A stretch of DNA of 64,000 bases from Neobacillus bataviensis LMG 21833 (GTDB lineage: Bacteria > Bacillota > Bacilli > Bacillales > Cytobacillaceae), in NCBI RefSeq assembly GCF_000307875.1, contig NZ_AJLS01000035.1, positions 124,001 through 188,000 on the forward strand. Reading direction: 5' to 3'. Shown here piece after piece: positions 25,507-34,764 of this stretch. The notes beneath the pieces were generated by a model, which was not told the DNA's origin, searched no databases, and saw only the letters and a program-made list of their open reading frames with translations. The first letter of the stretch is position 1. Each line of letters starts with the position of its first letter. A program made the translations under genes and the position numbers.

Positions 25507-26169
25507 TTACTTCCCATTTGATAGTATATCCGGGGTAATGTCTTCTTCCGTTTTAGCGTAAAACAGGACGCCTATTACATTTCCACTCCCATAACGATCT
25601 TTGTTTTTCACATAAGTAAATATTTGATACAGGTTACCTAAAATAAGCGATGTACTATCGAACAATTTATTTGTTTGCATCGTGTGACCGTAGTACTTGG
25701 CATCAATAATCATGATTTTTGTCCCATTAGTGAGGGTAATATCTGATTTCATGACCGGCGGAAATTCCGTCATATCGTCATCCACATTCCAGTCAATATA
25801 TGAAGCAACAGCCGAATATTGCGGGTACTCCTTTTTGAAATAGGCAAGTAAAAATTTCTCATACAATCGATGCATTTGCTGGATGCCCAAAAATTGCTTC
25901 ATTCGAAATTGTCCCCGTTGCATTCGTCATTAATAATCCTTTTATGACCAACTCACATATGTTAATTAACATTTTATAGGCAGCATTATTTCGGTTGTAC
26001 GCAATGTAACCCCATTTAATATCGTGAGGGTTACCCCACGAATGAGGATCGGGGCGAATAAATCATGGACGTTATCAAATTCATCTGGCTGAATGTTTTT
26101 ATACCCTACTTCGTTAAGAGTTTGATAGGCATACGCCAGCATATAATAAATATTTTTAATTTTAATCAT
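25507..26169 (-). pseudogene. mcrC: Decayed McrC-like restriction subunit
   Basis: The N-terminal part MIKIKNIYYMLAYAYQTLNE with EEFDN-type EFDNVHDLFAPIL and the C-terminal part MHRLYEKFLLAYFKKEYP, MKSDITL...IIDAKYYGHTMQ and NLYQIFTYVKNKDRYG match McrC (the nuclease-bearing partner of McrB). The PD-(D/E)xK residues are present, but the central part is missing and at least one frameshift separates the pieces (for example NNAAYKMLINICELVIKGLL continues in another frame near 25950). Its ATG overlaps the stop of the McrB-like remnant, the usual mcrBC arrangement. Non-functional as read. Confidence 0.8.
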
Positions 26170-26447
26170 GAAGGGCTCCAAGAATTTTGCTGACCCAATG
26201 GTCAATTTTGGAAGGTTCATCAAACCAATACTCTGTAATCAGCGGAATCAGTTCATATTCCACGATTTCGGACAGCGATTGGTCATCGACCTCTTCATTT
26301 GAGCTAAAGTAAAGTGCCCGATTTGGAAGCAACTTCCAAGCGATACATCTTCTACTATGGCTCGATTGAGTGTTACAACATTGTCGATTAAGCTATCGAA
26401 TTTTTCATTTGCGATCGTTCCTTGATACTGTTTTAAAGCCTTAGTCT
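26162..26447 (-). pseudogene. mcrB: C-terminal remnant of McrB-like GTPase
   Basis: On the minus strand a frame reads KALKQYQGTIANEKFDSLID and RAIVEDVSLGSCFQIGH, then after a one-base shift continues SNEEVDDQSLSEIVEYELIP and ITEYWFDEPSKIDHWVSKIL, the C-terminal end of McrB-type proteins, before stopping at 26162. The AAA+ GTPase domain is entirely absent. An in-frame stop lies directly upstream. Confidence 0.65.
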
Positions 26448-26752
26448 ATTGCTTGACCAATCATGTTAAACCATGTTCATCTTTTTCAAATTTACAGAAG
26501 CTAACAAGAAAAAAAGGAAGCCTTGACTCATGATTCTCAGATTGTTACTATTTAATTACATAATTCTGAATTTTCAAAGAAAAATAGATCATTTAAATTT
26601 ATGAAAACGGCTTAAAAAAGTTGGTGGGTGATTAATAGAAGTGGTGGGGCAAGATAATAAGAGTAAGGTAAGGATTGAAAAAGTCTTTTTGAGATGAGTG
26701 GTGTTAAGAAACTCAAACTCTACTTAGATATTAATATAGGAGGCGATTTCAA
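26448..26752. other. Intergenic region upstream of the first sigma-54 activator
   Basis: 305 bases of AT-rich sequence with the AGGAGG of the regulator at 26738-26743. No other gene or clear promoter was recognised. Confidence 0.5.
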
Positions 26753-28243
26753 ATATCGAATTGGCAAGAATTTACCAAAAGGACAATTGAATCCGACTCA
26801 CGAATAGATATAGAAAAGTTAGAGGAAATATATATTACATATCAGCAACTGATAAAACATTCATTAACCGGTGTGGTTATTACAAACAATGATGGCATGA
26901 TTATTGAGGTTAATCCAGCTTTTGAAGAGCAAACAGGATTAACCACAAACGATTATATTGATCGTCTGCACAGGAATTTAATTGTTGAAGAAATAATTGA
27001 CCAATCTGCCGAATTACAAGCATTAAAAGATGAAAAACCGTGTACACTGGTTCAAAAAATATATAATGGGAGAGAAGTATTAGTTACCGCTATTCCAATT
27101 AAGAATAAGCATGGCGAAATCATAAAGGTTGTCAGTCATATTTTAAACGTAACAGAGCCTAACCAACTTAAGAATGAAATTTCTCAATTAGAGATGGAGC
27201 ATGATGAAGTCAGCAGGCAATTAGAGGACTTAAAAAACAATAAAAAAGAAATAAATTCCATTGTCGCCTATGATATGAATATGAAGAGAGTCCTTGAACG
27301 TGCAAAACGCGTTGCTCAACATGATTCCACTGTGTTAGTTTATGGTGAATCTGGGGTAGGTAAAGAGGTTATTGTTAAACTGATCCATGAAAATAGTAAT
27401 AGAAGAGATCTACCGTTAATAAAAGTAAATTGTGGAGCGATACCAAATGAACTTTTAGAATCGGAATTGTTCGGCTATGAACCTGGAGCTTTTACTGGTG
27501 CAAGTCCAAAAGGGAAGGTTGGGTTATTCGAGCAATCTTCTAAAGGGACCATTTTATTGGATGAGATTGGAGAAATCCCCCTACATTTACAGGTGAAATT
27601 ATTAAGAGTTTTGCAGGAATTTGAAATAACACGGGTTGGTGGGATCAAGCCGATAAAAATAGGCACCAGAGTCATTGCGGCTACAAATCAAAACTTGGAA
27701 AAGTTAATTCAAAAAGGGGCATTTAGAGAGGATCTCTATTATCGATTAAATATTATCCCCATCCATATCCCCCCTCTTAGAGAAAGACACAATGATATTG
27801 TTCCGTTAACCTATCATTTTATCAATAACATAAGAAAAAAATACGGTGTAAACAAAATATTTTCTAAGGAAGTTCTAGATAACTTTCAAAATTATCACTG
27901 GCCTGGTAACGTAAGAGAACTTCAAAATATGGTAGAACGGCTTTGTATCATGGTTGAAAAACCGATTATTACTGCTGAGGACATAAAAAATGAAATGAAA
28001 ATAAAAACAGCCAATGAAAAAGATGGAGTAGAAACCTCTTTAGAAAGTGTAGAAATCACTTCGAATCAATTGAAATTTAAGCCCCTCAAAGAACAAATGA
28101 TGATGTATGAAAAACAGATCATTGAGCGTACATTAAAGGACTTTCCTAGTATTCGTACGGCTGCAAAAGCCTTAGCCATTGACGCTTCCACTCTAACTAG
28201 AAAAATACAAAAATACTTTAAGAATAAGAAGTTGTTAGAATAA
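26753..28243 (+). CDS. Sigma-54-dependent activator, PAS-AAA-Fis (regulator 1)
   Basis: The product activates SigL promoters. A PAS domain (about 25-140) is followed by a coiled linker and the AAA+ domain: Walker A YGESGVGKEV (about 197), the sigma-54 contact loop GAFTGA, Walker B GTILLDEIGE and the arginine region FREDLYYRLNIIPI. A Fis-type helix-turn-helix ends the protein (RTAAKALAIDASTLTRKIQ). The PAS domain starts upstream of the first GTG (26873). The frame is open to an ATA at 26753, placed 9 bases after AGGAGG (26738-26743), with no ATG, GTG or TTG between. The full product would be 496 residues; the ATA start is inference and the start may have been mutated. It lies just before the -24/-12 promoter of the 23-kb catabolic run, its likely target. 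Confidence 0.8.
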   Translation: MSNWQEFTKRTIESDSRIDIEKLEEIYITYQQLIKHSLTGVVITNNDGMIIEVNPAFEEQTGLTTNDYIDRLHRNLIVEEIIDQSAELQALKDEKPCTLVQKIYNGREVLVTAIPIKNKHGEIIKVVSHILNVTEPNQLKNEISQLEMEHDEVSRQLEDLKNNKKEINSIVAYDMNMKRVLERAKRVAQHDSTVLVYGESGVGKEVIVKLIHENSNRRDLPLIKVNCGAIPNELLESELFGYEPGAFTGASPKGKVGLFEQSSKGTILLDEIGEIPLHLQVKLLRVLQEFEITRVGGIKPIKIGTRVIAATNQNLEKLIQKGAFREDLYYRLNIIPIHIPPLRERHNDIVPLTYHFINNIRKKYGVNKIFSKEVLDNFQNYHWPGNVRELQNMVERLCIMVEKPIITAEDIKNEMKIKTANEKDGVETSLESVEITSNQLKFKPLKEQMMMYEKQIIERTLKDFPSIRTAAKALAIDASTLTRKIQKYFKNKKLLE

Positions 28244-28287
28244 AAAAGATGCAAAATTGCACGCTGTTGCAATTTTGCATCTTTTTT
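28242..28287 (+). terminator. Terminator of regulator 1 (20-base perfect stem)
   Basis: A perfect 20-base inverted repeat (28242-28261 with 28268-28287) containing GATGCAAAATTGCA, loop CGCTGT, ending in TTTTTT. Its position about 60-100 bases before the sigma-54 promoter means its TTGCA-containing arms could also bind an activator. Confidence 0.8.
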
Positions 28288-28343
28288 ATTGCGCTATTGC
28301 ATACAGCCAATCAATTTACCCAATAAAACAAGCCTTTTACAGT

Positions 28344-28359
28344 TGGCATGTAACTTGCA
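28344..28359 (+). promoter_or_regulatory. Sigma-54 (-24/-12) promoter P1
   Basis: TGGCATGTAACTTGCA matches the consensus TGGCAC-N5-TTGCA with one difference; the GG and GC are separated by exactly 10 bases. Transcription would start near 28370, ahead of the acyl-CoA dehydrogenase gene, directly downstream of the activator gene. Confidence 0.88.
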
Positions 28360-28396
28360 TTACTAATACATGAAGGTAATGGAAGGAGTAATGATA

Positions 28397-29527
28397 GTGA
28401 TTCAGGAAGAGATGCTCATTGTTCGTCATTTTGTTCAGTCGATAGCAGAAGATTATTTTCGTCCGGCAGCCAAGGATGTGGATCAATTTCAAAAAATACC
28501 CGCAACACACATCCAGGTACTAAAGGAAAATAGAATATTTGGCACGAGTGTCCCAGCTCCTTACGGGGGAGAAGGAAGTTCATATGTGAATCAGCTGATT
28601 ACAATAGAAGAGGTAGCACGTTGCTGCGGGTCCACATCCATGCTATTGACTAGTCAAGAAATGGTGATTAATCCCATCCTAATTGGGGGAACTGATGAGC
28701 AGAAAAATAGGTATGTATGCCCTCTCGCAGCAGGTGAAATATTAGGTGCTTTTTGTATTACGGAAAAGGGTATTAGCAGCGACACTGAATCATTAATTAC
28801 TACGGCAGAAAAAATAGGCGATTATTATAAATTAAACGGCAAAAAAGTTTGTGTTTTTAATGCGGGAGAAGCAGACCTTTACGTGATTGTGGCAACGATT
28901 GATCCATCCATTAAAAATGCGGGAACCACCTATTTTGTTGTAGAGACAGGAACACCTGGTCTTACCATCGGCAGGGAAGTACAAAAAATGGGCGTAAAAG
29001 GAATTCCTCTCAGGGAAGTGGTCTTGGAGGATGTAACAGTTCATTTTTCCCAACTAATCGGAGGGGAAGGAAAAGGATTCAAAATTTTAAAAGAAACACT
29101 CAACCGCAGCAGATTAAATGTAGCAGCTCAAGCATTGGGAATTGCACAAGGAGCATATGAGGAAGTTATAAAAGTTGCTCATAAATGGAAACTCACCGCT
29201 AGAGGGAGTTTGCAATTTCAGAATGTTCAACTTGTGCTGGCTGAAATGGCGACAGAAATTGAAGCCGCAAGAAGACTGCTTTACTATGGAGGAGATTTGC
29301 TGGATAAAGGGTCGAAAGAAGTAGTCGGCATTGCATCCATGGCTAAGCTATTTTGTTCGAATGTAGCTATGAAAGTAACGACTGATGCTGTCCAAATTTT
29401 AGAAGGACATGGCTACACAGATGATTACCCAGTTGAACGTATGATGAGGGATGCGAAAGTGACACAGCTTTATGATGGCTCTAGTTTGATCCAAAAGCTG
29501 GTCATTGCTAGACAGGTTTTATTGTAA
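28397..29527 (+). CDS. Acyl-CoA dehydrogenase
   Basis: A 376-residue FAD flavoenzyme of the acyl-CoA dehydrogenase family, oxidising an acyl-CoA to a 2-enoyl-CoA. Visible features: helical N-terminal domain, beta domain with GAFCITEKGISSDTESL (flavin contact), helical C-terminal domain with QILEGHGYTDDYPVERMMRD. The usual catalytic Glu in the IYEGT motif is replaced by Asp (QLYDGSSLIQ). A GTG at 28397 is chosen because AAGGAG is 8 bases upstream; the ATG at 28370 would coincide with the predicted sigma-54 transcription start. First gene of the P1-driven run; the ligase gene follows after 31 bases. Confidence 0.85.
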   Translation: MIQEEMLIVRHFVQSIAEDYFRPAAKDVDQFQKIPATHIQVLKENRIFGTSVPAPYGGEGSSYVNQLITIEEVARCCGSTSMLLTSQEMVINPILIGGTDEQKNRYVCPLAAGEILGAFCITEKGISSDTESLITTAEKIGDYYKLNGKKVCVFNAGEADLYVIVATIDPSIKNAGTTYFVVETGTPGLTIGREVQKMGVKGIPLREVVLEDVTVHFSQLIGGEGKGFKILKETLNRSRLNVAAQALGIAQGAYEEVIKVAHKWKLTARGSLQFQNVQLVLAEMATEIEAARRLLYYGGDLLDKGSKEVVGIASMAKLFCSNVAMKVTTDAVQILEGHGYTDDYPVERMMRDAKVTQLYDGSSLIQKLVIARQVLL

Positions 29528-29558
29528 GTAGATCAATTTAGTTATGAGGTGAAAATCT

Positions 29559-31208
29559 GTGAAGAAGAGATGGTTAAAGTTTTATCCAAAAGACGTGAAT
29601 CCAGATGTTGTAATAGAAGAGAAATCATTAAATGACCTGCTTGATAATGCGGTTTCCCGCTTCGGAAATGATATTTCGCTTGAATATAATGAGGAGAAAT
29701 GGTCCTATCTGGAAGTTCAAAAAATTTCAAATAAATTAGCCGGGGTCTTGTATCAAAGAGGGTTTAAAAAGGGTGACCGTTTATCCATCATGCTCCCTAA
29801 TTGTCCACATTATATATTTTCGGCTTTTGCCGTTTTTCGGCTTGGAGGAATTGTTGTACAAACCAATCCGATGTACGTTGAAAGAGAATTGGAATATCAG
29901 TTAAACGATGCAAATGCAGAATTTATGATATGTCATGCTTCAGTATATGAAAGAGTCAAAAGGGTCCAAAGTAAAACTTCATTAAAAAAAATCATTATTG
30001 TTCAAGTATCCAAGACTGAGAATGGTTGCCTTGAAGAAGGTGATCATTATTTTGATGATTTTCTTGCAACCTATCATGCTGATGCACCACTTATTACGAT
30101 TAACCCTGTGGAAGATCTCGCCGTACTCCAATATACAGGAGGTACAACGGGAGTTTCTAAAGGAGTTATGTTGACACATCAAAATTTTATTACGCAAATA
30201 GAACAATTTTACGAGTATTTATTAAAAAGATTTGATATCTCTAATCTTCAAAACAGATCAGTCATTAGTTTTTTACCGTTTTTTCATATTTTTGGCTTTG
30301 TCAATGTAACATTAACAGGCTTTCGTTTTGGTTATAAACAAATCATCATTCCAAGATTTGAAACAAAAACAGTATTGGAATTGATTCAAAAACAACCACC
30401 ATTTCTATTTTTTGGAGTTCCAACTATGTTTACAGCTATGCTCCATTTTCCCAAAGTGGAATCATACGGGATTGAAAAAATAACAGGTTTTTTCTGCGGG
30501 AGCTCGCCCTTACCGCAAGAAATATATGACAAGTTTAAAAAGTTAATGGGAGCAGGTACTTACATTTCCGATGGATATGGTTTATCTGAGGCAACATCTG
30601 GAACCCTTAGTAATCCGTACACCAGGACTAAATTAGGCAGTGTTGGTATTCCAATTCCTAAAACGGAAGTCATGATTGGGATTGAACAAGATACAGGGAT
30701 AGTGGAGGCACCAGTAGGAATGAGGGGGGAAATACTCGTAAGGGGTCCTCAAGTAATGAAGGGCTATTGGAATAATTCTGAGGAAACAGCGGCAGCTTTG
30801 AAGGAGGGATGGCTTCATACGGGTGATATTGGCTACATGGATGAAGAAGGATATTTTTATGTCGTCGATAGAAAAAAAGATATGATTATTGCAAGCGGTT
30901 ACAATGTATATCCTCGGGAGATAGAGGATGTCATTTATCAAATTCCTGACGTGAGAGAAGTAGTCGTAATAGGAATACCCGATGAATATCGGGGTGAAAC
31001 GGTAAAAGCATATATCTCATTAAAAAAGGAACAAATGCTAACAGAAGCGGATATTATTCAATTCTGCAGGGAAAACTTAGCCGCATATAAGGTACCAAAG
31101 ATGATTGAATTTAGGGATGAACTACCTAAATCTGCGGTCGGAAAATTATTAAAAAGAGAACTTCGAGACCAAGAATTAGCAAAAATGCAAGGTAGGGTTA
31201 TTACCTAA
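29559..31208 (+). CDS. Long-chain-type acyl-CoA synthetase
   Basis: A 549-residue AMP-forming CoA ligase. It adenylates a carboxylic acid and transfers it to CoA. Visible motifs: the P-loop-like YTGGTTGVSKGVMLTHQN (about 190), SDGYGLSEAT, the GWLHTGDIGYMDEEGY hinge and the catalytic Lys in PKSAVGKLLKRE near the C-terminus. Similar to FadD/LcfA enzymes. GTG start with GAGGT upstream. It follows the acyl-CoA dehydrogenase, consistent with activation then oxidation of an imported acid; the acid is not identified. Confidence 0.88.
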   Translation: MKKRWLKFYPKDVNPDVVIEEKSLNDLLDNAVSRFGNDISLEYNEEKWSYLEVQKISNKLAGVLYQRGFKKGDRLSIMLPNCPHYIFSAFAVFRLGGIVVQTNPMYVERELEYQLNDANAEFMICHASVYERVKRVQSKTSLKKIIIVQVSKTENGCLEEGDHYFDDFLATYHADAPLITINPVEDLAVLQYTGGTTGVSKGVMLTHQNFITQIEQFYEYLLKRFDISNLQNRSVISFLPFFHIFGFVNVTLTGFRFGYKQIIIPRFETKTVLELIQKQPPFLFFGVPTMFTAMLHFPKVESYGIEKITGFFCGSSPLPQEIYDKFKKLMGAGTYISDGYGLSEATSGTLSNPYTRTKLGSVGIPIPKTEVMIGIEQDTGIVEAPVGMRGEILVRGPQVMKGYWNNSEETAAALKEGWLHTGDIGYMDEEGYFYVVDRKKDMIIASGYNVYPREIEDVIYQIPDVREVVVIGIPDEYRGETVKAYISLKKEQMLTEADIIQFCRENLAAYKVPKMIEFRDELPKSAVGKLLKRELRDQELAKMQGRVIT

Positions 31209-31277
31209 TAAAATGTAGTTTTCAAAAAAGATTTGTGATTACTAGAGTGATTCGATTTATGAAATGGGGAGAGAATT

Positions 31278-32837
31278 ATGAAGAAACTCCAATTGTTATT
31301 AACAATTCTAGTTTTGGCTCTATTGATAGTGGCAGGTTGTTCGCTAAATAGTTCAAGCTCCGTAAAAACAAATGATAGTACAGCGGAAAGTAAAGAAGGA
31401 GCAACACCAAAAAAAGGTGGACAATTGAATATTGCCTTTGATACCGATATAAGCAACTATGACCCTCTTCAAGGTAACTCAGGAAATGACCATGCTTTAC
31501 TCTATCCGGTGTATGATACTCTAGTTAATTTTAATGCACAATTGGAACCCGAGCCTGGATTAGCTGAATCTTGGGATATACCGGATGATAAGACGATCAT
31601 TCTCCATCTTAAAAAAGGAGTAACCTTTCATGATGGAACTCCATTTGATGCGGAAGCAGTAAAATTTAACATCGAACGTGCGATTGCACCAGATTCTAAG
31701 GTTTCTGATTTGAAAAATGTAGAATCAGTTGAAGTCATTGATCCACAAACAGCTAAACTGAAACTTAAACAGCCTGACTCCTCTATCATTCTTGCTTTGT
31801 CTGATCGGTCGGGAATGATGGTGTCCCCAACCGCTGTACAAAAATACGGTAAAGATTTTGGCCAAAATCCTGTGGGAACAGGGCCATATAAACTAGCGAA
31901 TTGGGTAAGGAATTCAGAAATTGTCTTGGAGGCAAATGAAAAGTATTGGCAGGCAGGTCTTCCATATCTTGATAAAATAAACCTAAAAATTATGCCCGAC
32001 GAAAATTCGCGGTTAAATGCTCTGAAATCTGGTCAAGTTCAATTGTTTTGGAATGTATCACCTGATAACACCCAAAGCTTAAAAAATGATAAGAACATTG
32101 TTCTAAATTCAAAAATGAAAGTCGCTTTCCAAAATATGTACATCAATACGAAGCTGGCACCATTTGATAAAAAAGAAGTCCGACAAGCGCTACAATATGC
32201 CATCGATCGTGAGGCGATTGTAAATGCATTAACCTTTGGCGAGGGCGAACCTGCCTATCAAACATTCCCAAAGGAGTATTGGGCTTCAAGTCCTGATATC
32301 AAAATTCCATTTGATCCCGAAAAGTCAAAATCGCTATTAAAGGCAGCGGGGGAACCAAGTGTTAAATTCGATGTATATGTGCCGAATCTACCTTTCTATC
32401 AAAGGATAGCTGAGGCAGTAAAAGGACAGATAAAAGAAGCAGGATTTAATATGAATATACTGACGACGGAAGCAAATAAAGGGAATACCACATACTTCAA
32501 TGAGAAACGTGCACAGGCATGGTTTACTTTTTGGAGTGGCCGTCCTGACCCACAACAGACCATGAACTCGTTGATAAGTGGAGACGCTTTCTATAATGCG
32601 GGTGGTGAAACATCACCGGAAAAAGAGGAGTTAATTGCAAAAGCAGCGGTTACTTATGACCAAAAGGAGCGTGCGAAACTATACGCACAGATTAATAAGA
32701 TTGCTATTTTAGATGAAGCAATGACAATTCCAGTATTCTTTGCACCTGCAACGGCTGCAATGTCACCAGTGGTACAGGGATTCGAAGGAACTTTATTAGG
32801 TAAACCAAAGTTTTCATTCCTTTGGTTGGATAAATAA
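31278..32837 (+). CDS. ABC transporter solute-binding lipoprotein 1 (SBP_bac_5)
   Basis: A 519-residue lipoprotein with lipobox LIVAGC (Cys about 21) and a Ser/Lys-rich linker, then the extracellular family-5 binding domain with the typical EPEPGLAESWDIPDDKTI and LKKGVTFHDGTPFDAEAVKF segments and PVGTGPYKL. Family members bind oligopeptides, glutathione, nickel chelates or aromatic/organic acids. Its closest relative in the window is the paralogue at 33175, separated from it only by the biotin carrier gene. It delivers its ligand to the permeases at 34765 and 35729 (inference). Confidence 0.88.
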   Translation: MKKLQLLLTILVLALLIVAGCSLNSSSSVKTNDSTAESKEGATPKKGGQLNIAFDTDISNYDPLQGNSGNDHALLYPVYDTLVNFNAQLEPEPGLAESWDIPDDKTIILHLKKGVTFHDGTPFDAEAVKFNIERAIAPDSKVSDLKNVESVEVIDPQTAKLKLKQPDSSIILALSDRSGMMVSPTAVQKYGKDFGQNPVGTGPYKLANWVRNSEIVLEANEKYWQAGLPYLDKINLKIMPDENSRLNALKSGQVQLFWNVSPDNTQSLKNDKNIVLNSKMKVAFQNMYINTKLAPFDKKEVRQALQYAIDREAIVNALTFGEGEPAYQTFPKEYWASSPDIKIPFDPEKSKSLLKAAGEPSVKFDVYVPNLPFYQRIAEAVKGQIKEAGFNMNILTTEANKGNTTYFNEKRAQAWFTFWSGRPDPQQTMNSLISGDAFYNAGGETSPEKEELIAKAAVTYDQKERAKLYAQINKIAILDEAMTIPVFFAPATAAMSPVVQGFEGTLLGKPKFSFLWLDK

Positions 32838-32895
32838 AAAGTTTGTAAATATAAGAAGCACACTTAGAAAATAGGTTACGAAAGGCGGTACCGAA

Positions 32896-33108
32896 ATGAG
32901 CCAAATATTATCATTAATGGCTGGCAATATCTATAAGGTTTTGGTTAATCCAGGAGATCGAATTGAGGCAGGCACAGAAGTGGTGATCCTTGAATCGATG
33001 AAAATGGAAATTCCTATAGAGGCTGAAACAGAAGGAATTGTCAGGGAAGTACGAGCAGTGGAAGGCGATTTTGTCAATGAAGGTGATATTTTAATTGAGT
33101 TAGAATAA
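32896..33108 (+). CDS. Biotin carboxyl carrier protein (free-standing)
   Basis: A 70-residue biotinyl/lipoyl domain on its own. The biotin-accepting Lys is in ILESMKMEIPI at about residue 35, with mirror-symmetric strands on both sides (LVNPGDRIEAGTE and VEGDFVNEGDILIELE). It would carry carboxybiotin between a biotin carboxylase and carboxyltransferases; two carboxyltransferases are encoded downstream (38589, 43641) but no biotin carboxylase is in the window. AAGGCGG stands upstream. Its position between two transporter binding protein genes is unusual. Confidence 0.9.
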   Translation: MSQILSLMAGNIYKVLVNPGDRIEAGTEVVILESMKMEIPIEAETEGIVREVRAVEGDFVNEGDILIELE

Positions 33109-33174
33109 CCAAATTTTTTCTTGATTTATTCGTAAGTATTCATTCGGTAGAAGGTAAATATGAGGAGGGACCAT

Positions 33175-34740
33175 ATGAGGAAATTTAATAAGTTTTTCAG
33201 TTTTATTTTCTTAGCAGTTCTTTTGGTCATTGCAGGCTGCTCACAAAAAAATTCAGCTTCGAATACACAATCATCTACCAATCCACAGAAAAATCAAGGC
33301 TCTGGTGAACCTAAACAAGGAGGAGATTTGGTTTTCGGGTACGATACGGATATCAGTAATTTTGATCCTATCTTAGGGAATTCAGGCAATGATCACGCGA
33401 TGCTTTATCCAATCTATGATACTTTGGTCAATTATAACAGCAACTTAGAGCCGGAACCAGGATTGGCCGAATCTTGGGAAACACCGGATGACAAAACGAT
33501 CGTTCTTCATTTAAGAAAAGGAGTTACCTTCCACGATGGCACTGAATTTAATGCAGAGGCCGTCAAATTCAACTTGGAACGGGTCAATGCCGAGGGATCA
33601 AACGTTTCCGATATCAAGAATGTGGAAAGCGTGGAAGCGGTTGATCCATATACCGTAAAATTAACTCTTAAACAGCCGGACTCGTCCATTATTTTAGCAC
33701 TTTCTGACCGTTCTGGAATGATGGTTTCTCCGACGGCAGTCCAGAAGTTGGGTAAAGATTTTGCCCAAAATCCAGTCGGGGCTGGACCATTTAAATTCGT
33801 GAAATGGATTCCTAATGGGGAAATCCAATACGCAAAAAATGAAAAGTATTGGCAGAAAGGGCTGCCATATCTGAACACAATCACAGCGAAAATTATGCCG
33901 GATGAAAATACACGATTAAATGCCTTAAAATCAGGTCAATTAAATTTCTATTGGAATGTCTCCATTAATAATGTTCAAGTACTGGAAAAGGATCCAAATG
34001 TCGTATTAGATTCCAAAATGCGCGTGTTTGTTCATAATATTTATCTGAATACAAAGCTGGCTCCTTTTGATAAGAAAGAAGTTCGGCAAGCATTCCAATA
34101 TGCCATTGACAGGCAGGCAATCATTAAAGCATTGTACTTTGGAAAAGGTGAACCAGCATCCCAAGCCTTTCCAAAAGATTATTGGGCTTATAACCCTGAC
34201 TTAAAGCTTGAATATAATCCCAAAAAATCAAAAGAACTCTTAAAAAGTGTCGGATTAGATAGAGTTAGTTTTGATTTAATGGTTCCTACCGTTCCTGAGT
34301 GGCAAAGAATGGGTGAAGCCATTAAGGGTCAAGCCAAAGAGGCTGGGATTGATATTAATATCCAGACGATGGAAATGAATAAAGGAAATGCTCTATATTT
34401 CAATGAAAAACAAATTCCAGCAAATTTAACTGCTTGGACGGGAAGACCCGATCCGCAACAGACAGTCAATTTATTTCTAAGCGGCAGCGGTTTTTATAAT
34501 ACAGGCGGAGCGACTACTCCAGAGAAGGAAGAACTAATCGCCAAGGCAGCGGGTTCCTATGATATAAAGGTGCGGGCACAGCTTTACGGACGTATTAATG
34601 AAATTGCTATGGTGGAAGAAGCAATGACCATACCACTTGTATTTACCCCAGTAACTGGAGCTATGAAACCTGAGGTAAAAGGATTTGAAGGCACTCTACT
34701 TGGAAAACCAAAAGTCTCATTCTTATGGATCGATAAATAG
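33175..34740 (+). CDS. ABC transporter solute-binding lipoprotein 2 (SBP_bac_5)
   Basis: A 521-residue paralogue of the lipoprotein at 31278. Signal peptide with lipobox VIAGC, Asn/Gln/Ser-rich linker, then a family-5 binding domain with shared blocks (GNSGNDHAMLYPIYDTL, LSDRSGMMVSPTAVQK, KIMPDENTRLNALKSGQ). The start at 33175 is preferred to the ATG at 33160, which overlaps the GGAGGG site. Divergence between the two in the ligand-contacting C-terminal half suggests related but not identical ligands. The permease genes follow directly. Confidence 0.88.
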   Translation: MRKFNKFFSFIFLAVLLVIAGCSQKNSASNTQSSTNPQKNQGSGEPKQGGDLVFGYDTDISNFDPILGNSGNDHAMLYPIYDTLVNYNSNLEPEPGLAESWETPDDKTIVLHLRKGVTFHDGTEFNAEAVKFNLERVNAEGSNVSDIKNVESVEAVDPYTVKLTLKQPDSSIILALSDRSGMMVSPTAVQKLGKDFAQNPVGAGPFKFVKWIPNGEIQYAKNEKYWQKGLPYLNTITAKIMPDENTRLNALKSGQLNFYWNVSINNVQVLEKDPNVVLDSKMRVFVHNIYLNTKLAPFDKKEVRQAFQYAIDRQAIIKALYFGKGEPASQAFPKDYWAYNPDLKLEYNPKKSKELLKSVGLDRVSFDLMVPTVPEWQRMGEAIKGQAKEAGIDINIQTMEMNKGNALYFNEKQIPANLTAWTGRPDPQQTVNLFLSGSGFYNTGGATTPEKEELIAKAAGSYDIKVRAQLYGRINEIAMVEEAMTIPLVFTPVTGAMKPEVKGFEGTLLGKPKVSFLWIDK

Positions 34741-34764
34741 AATTATAGATGGGGGAAGAGAACT

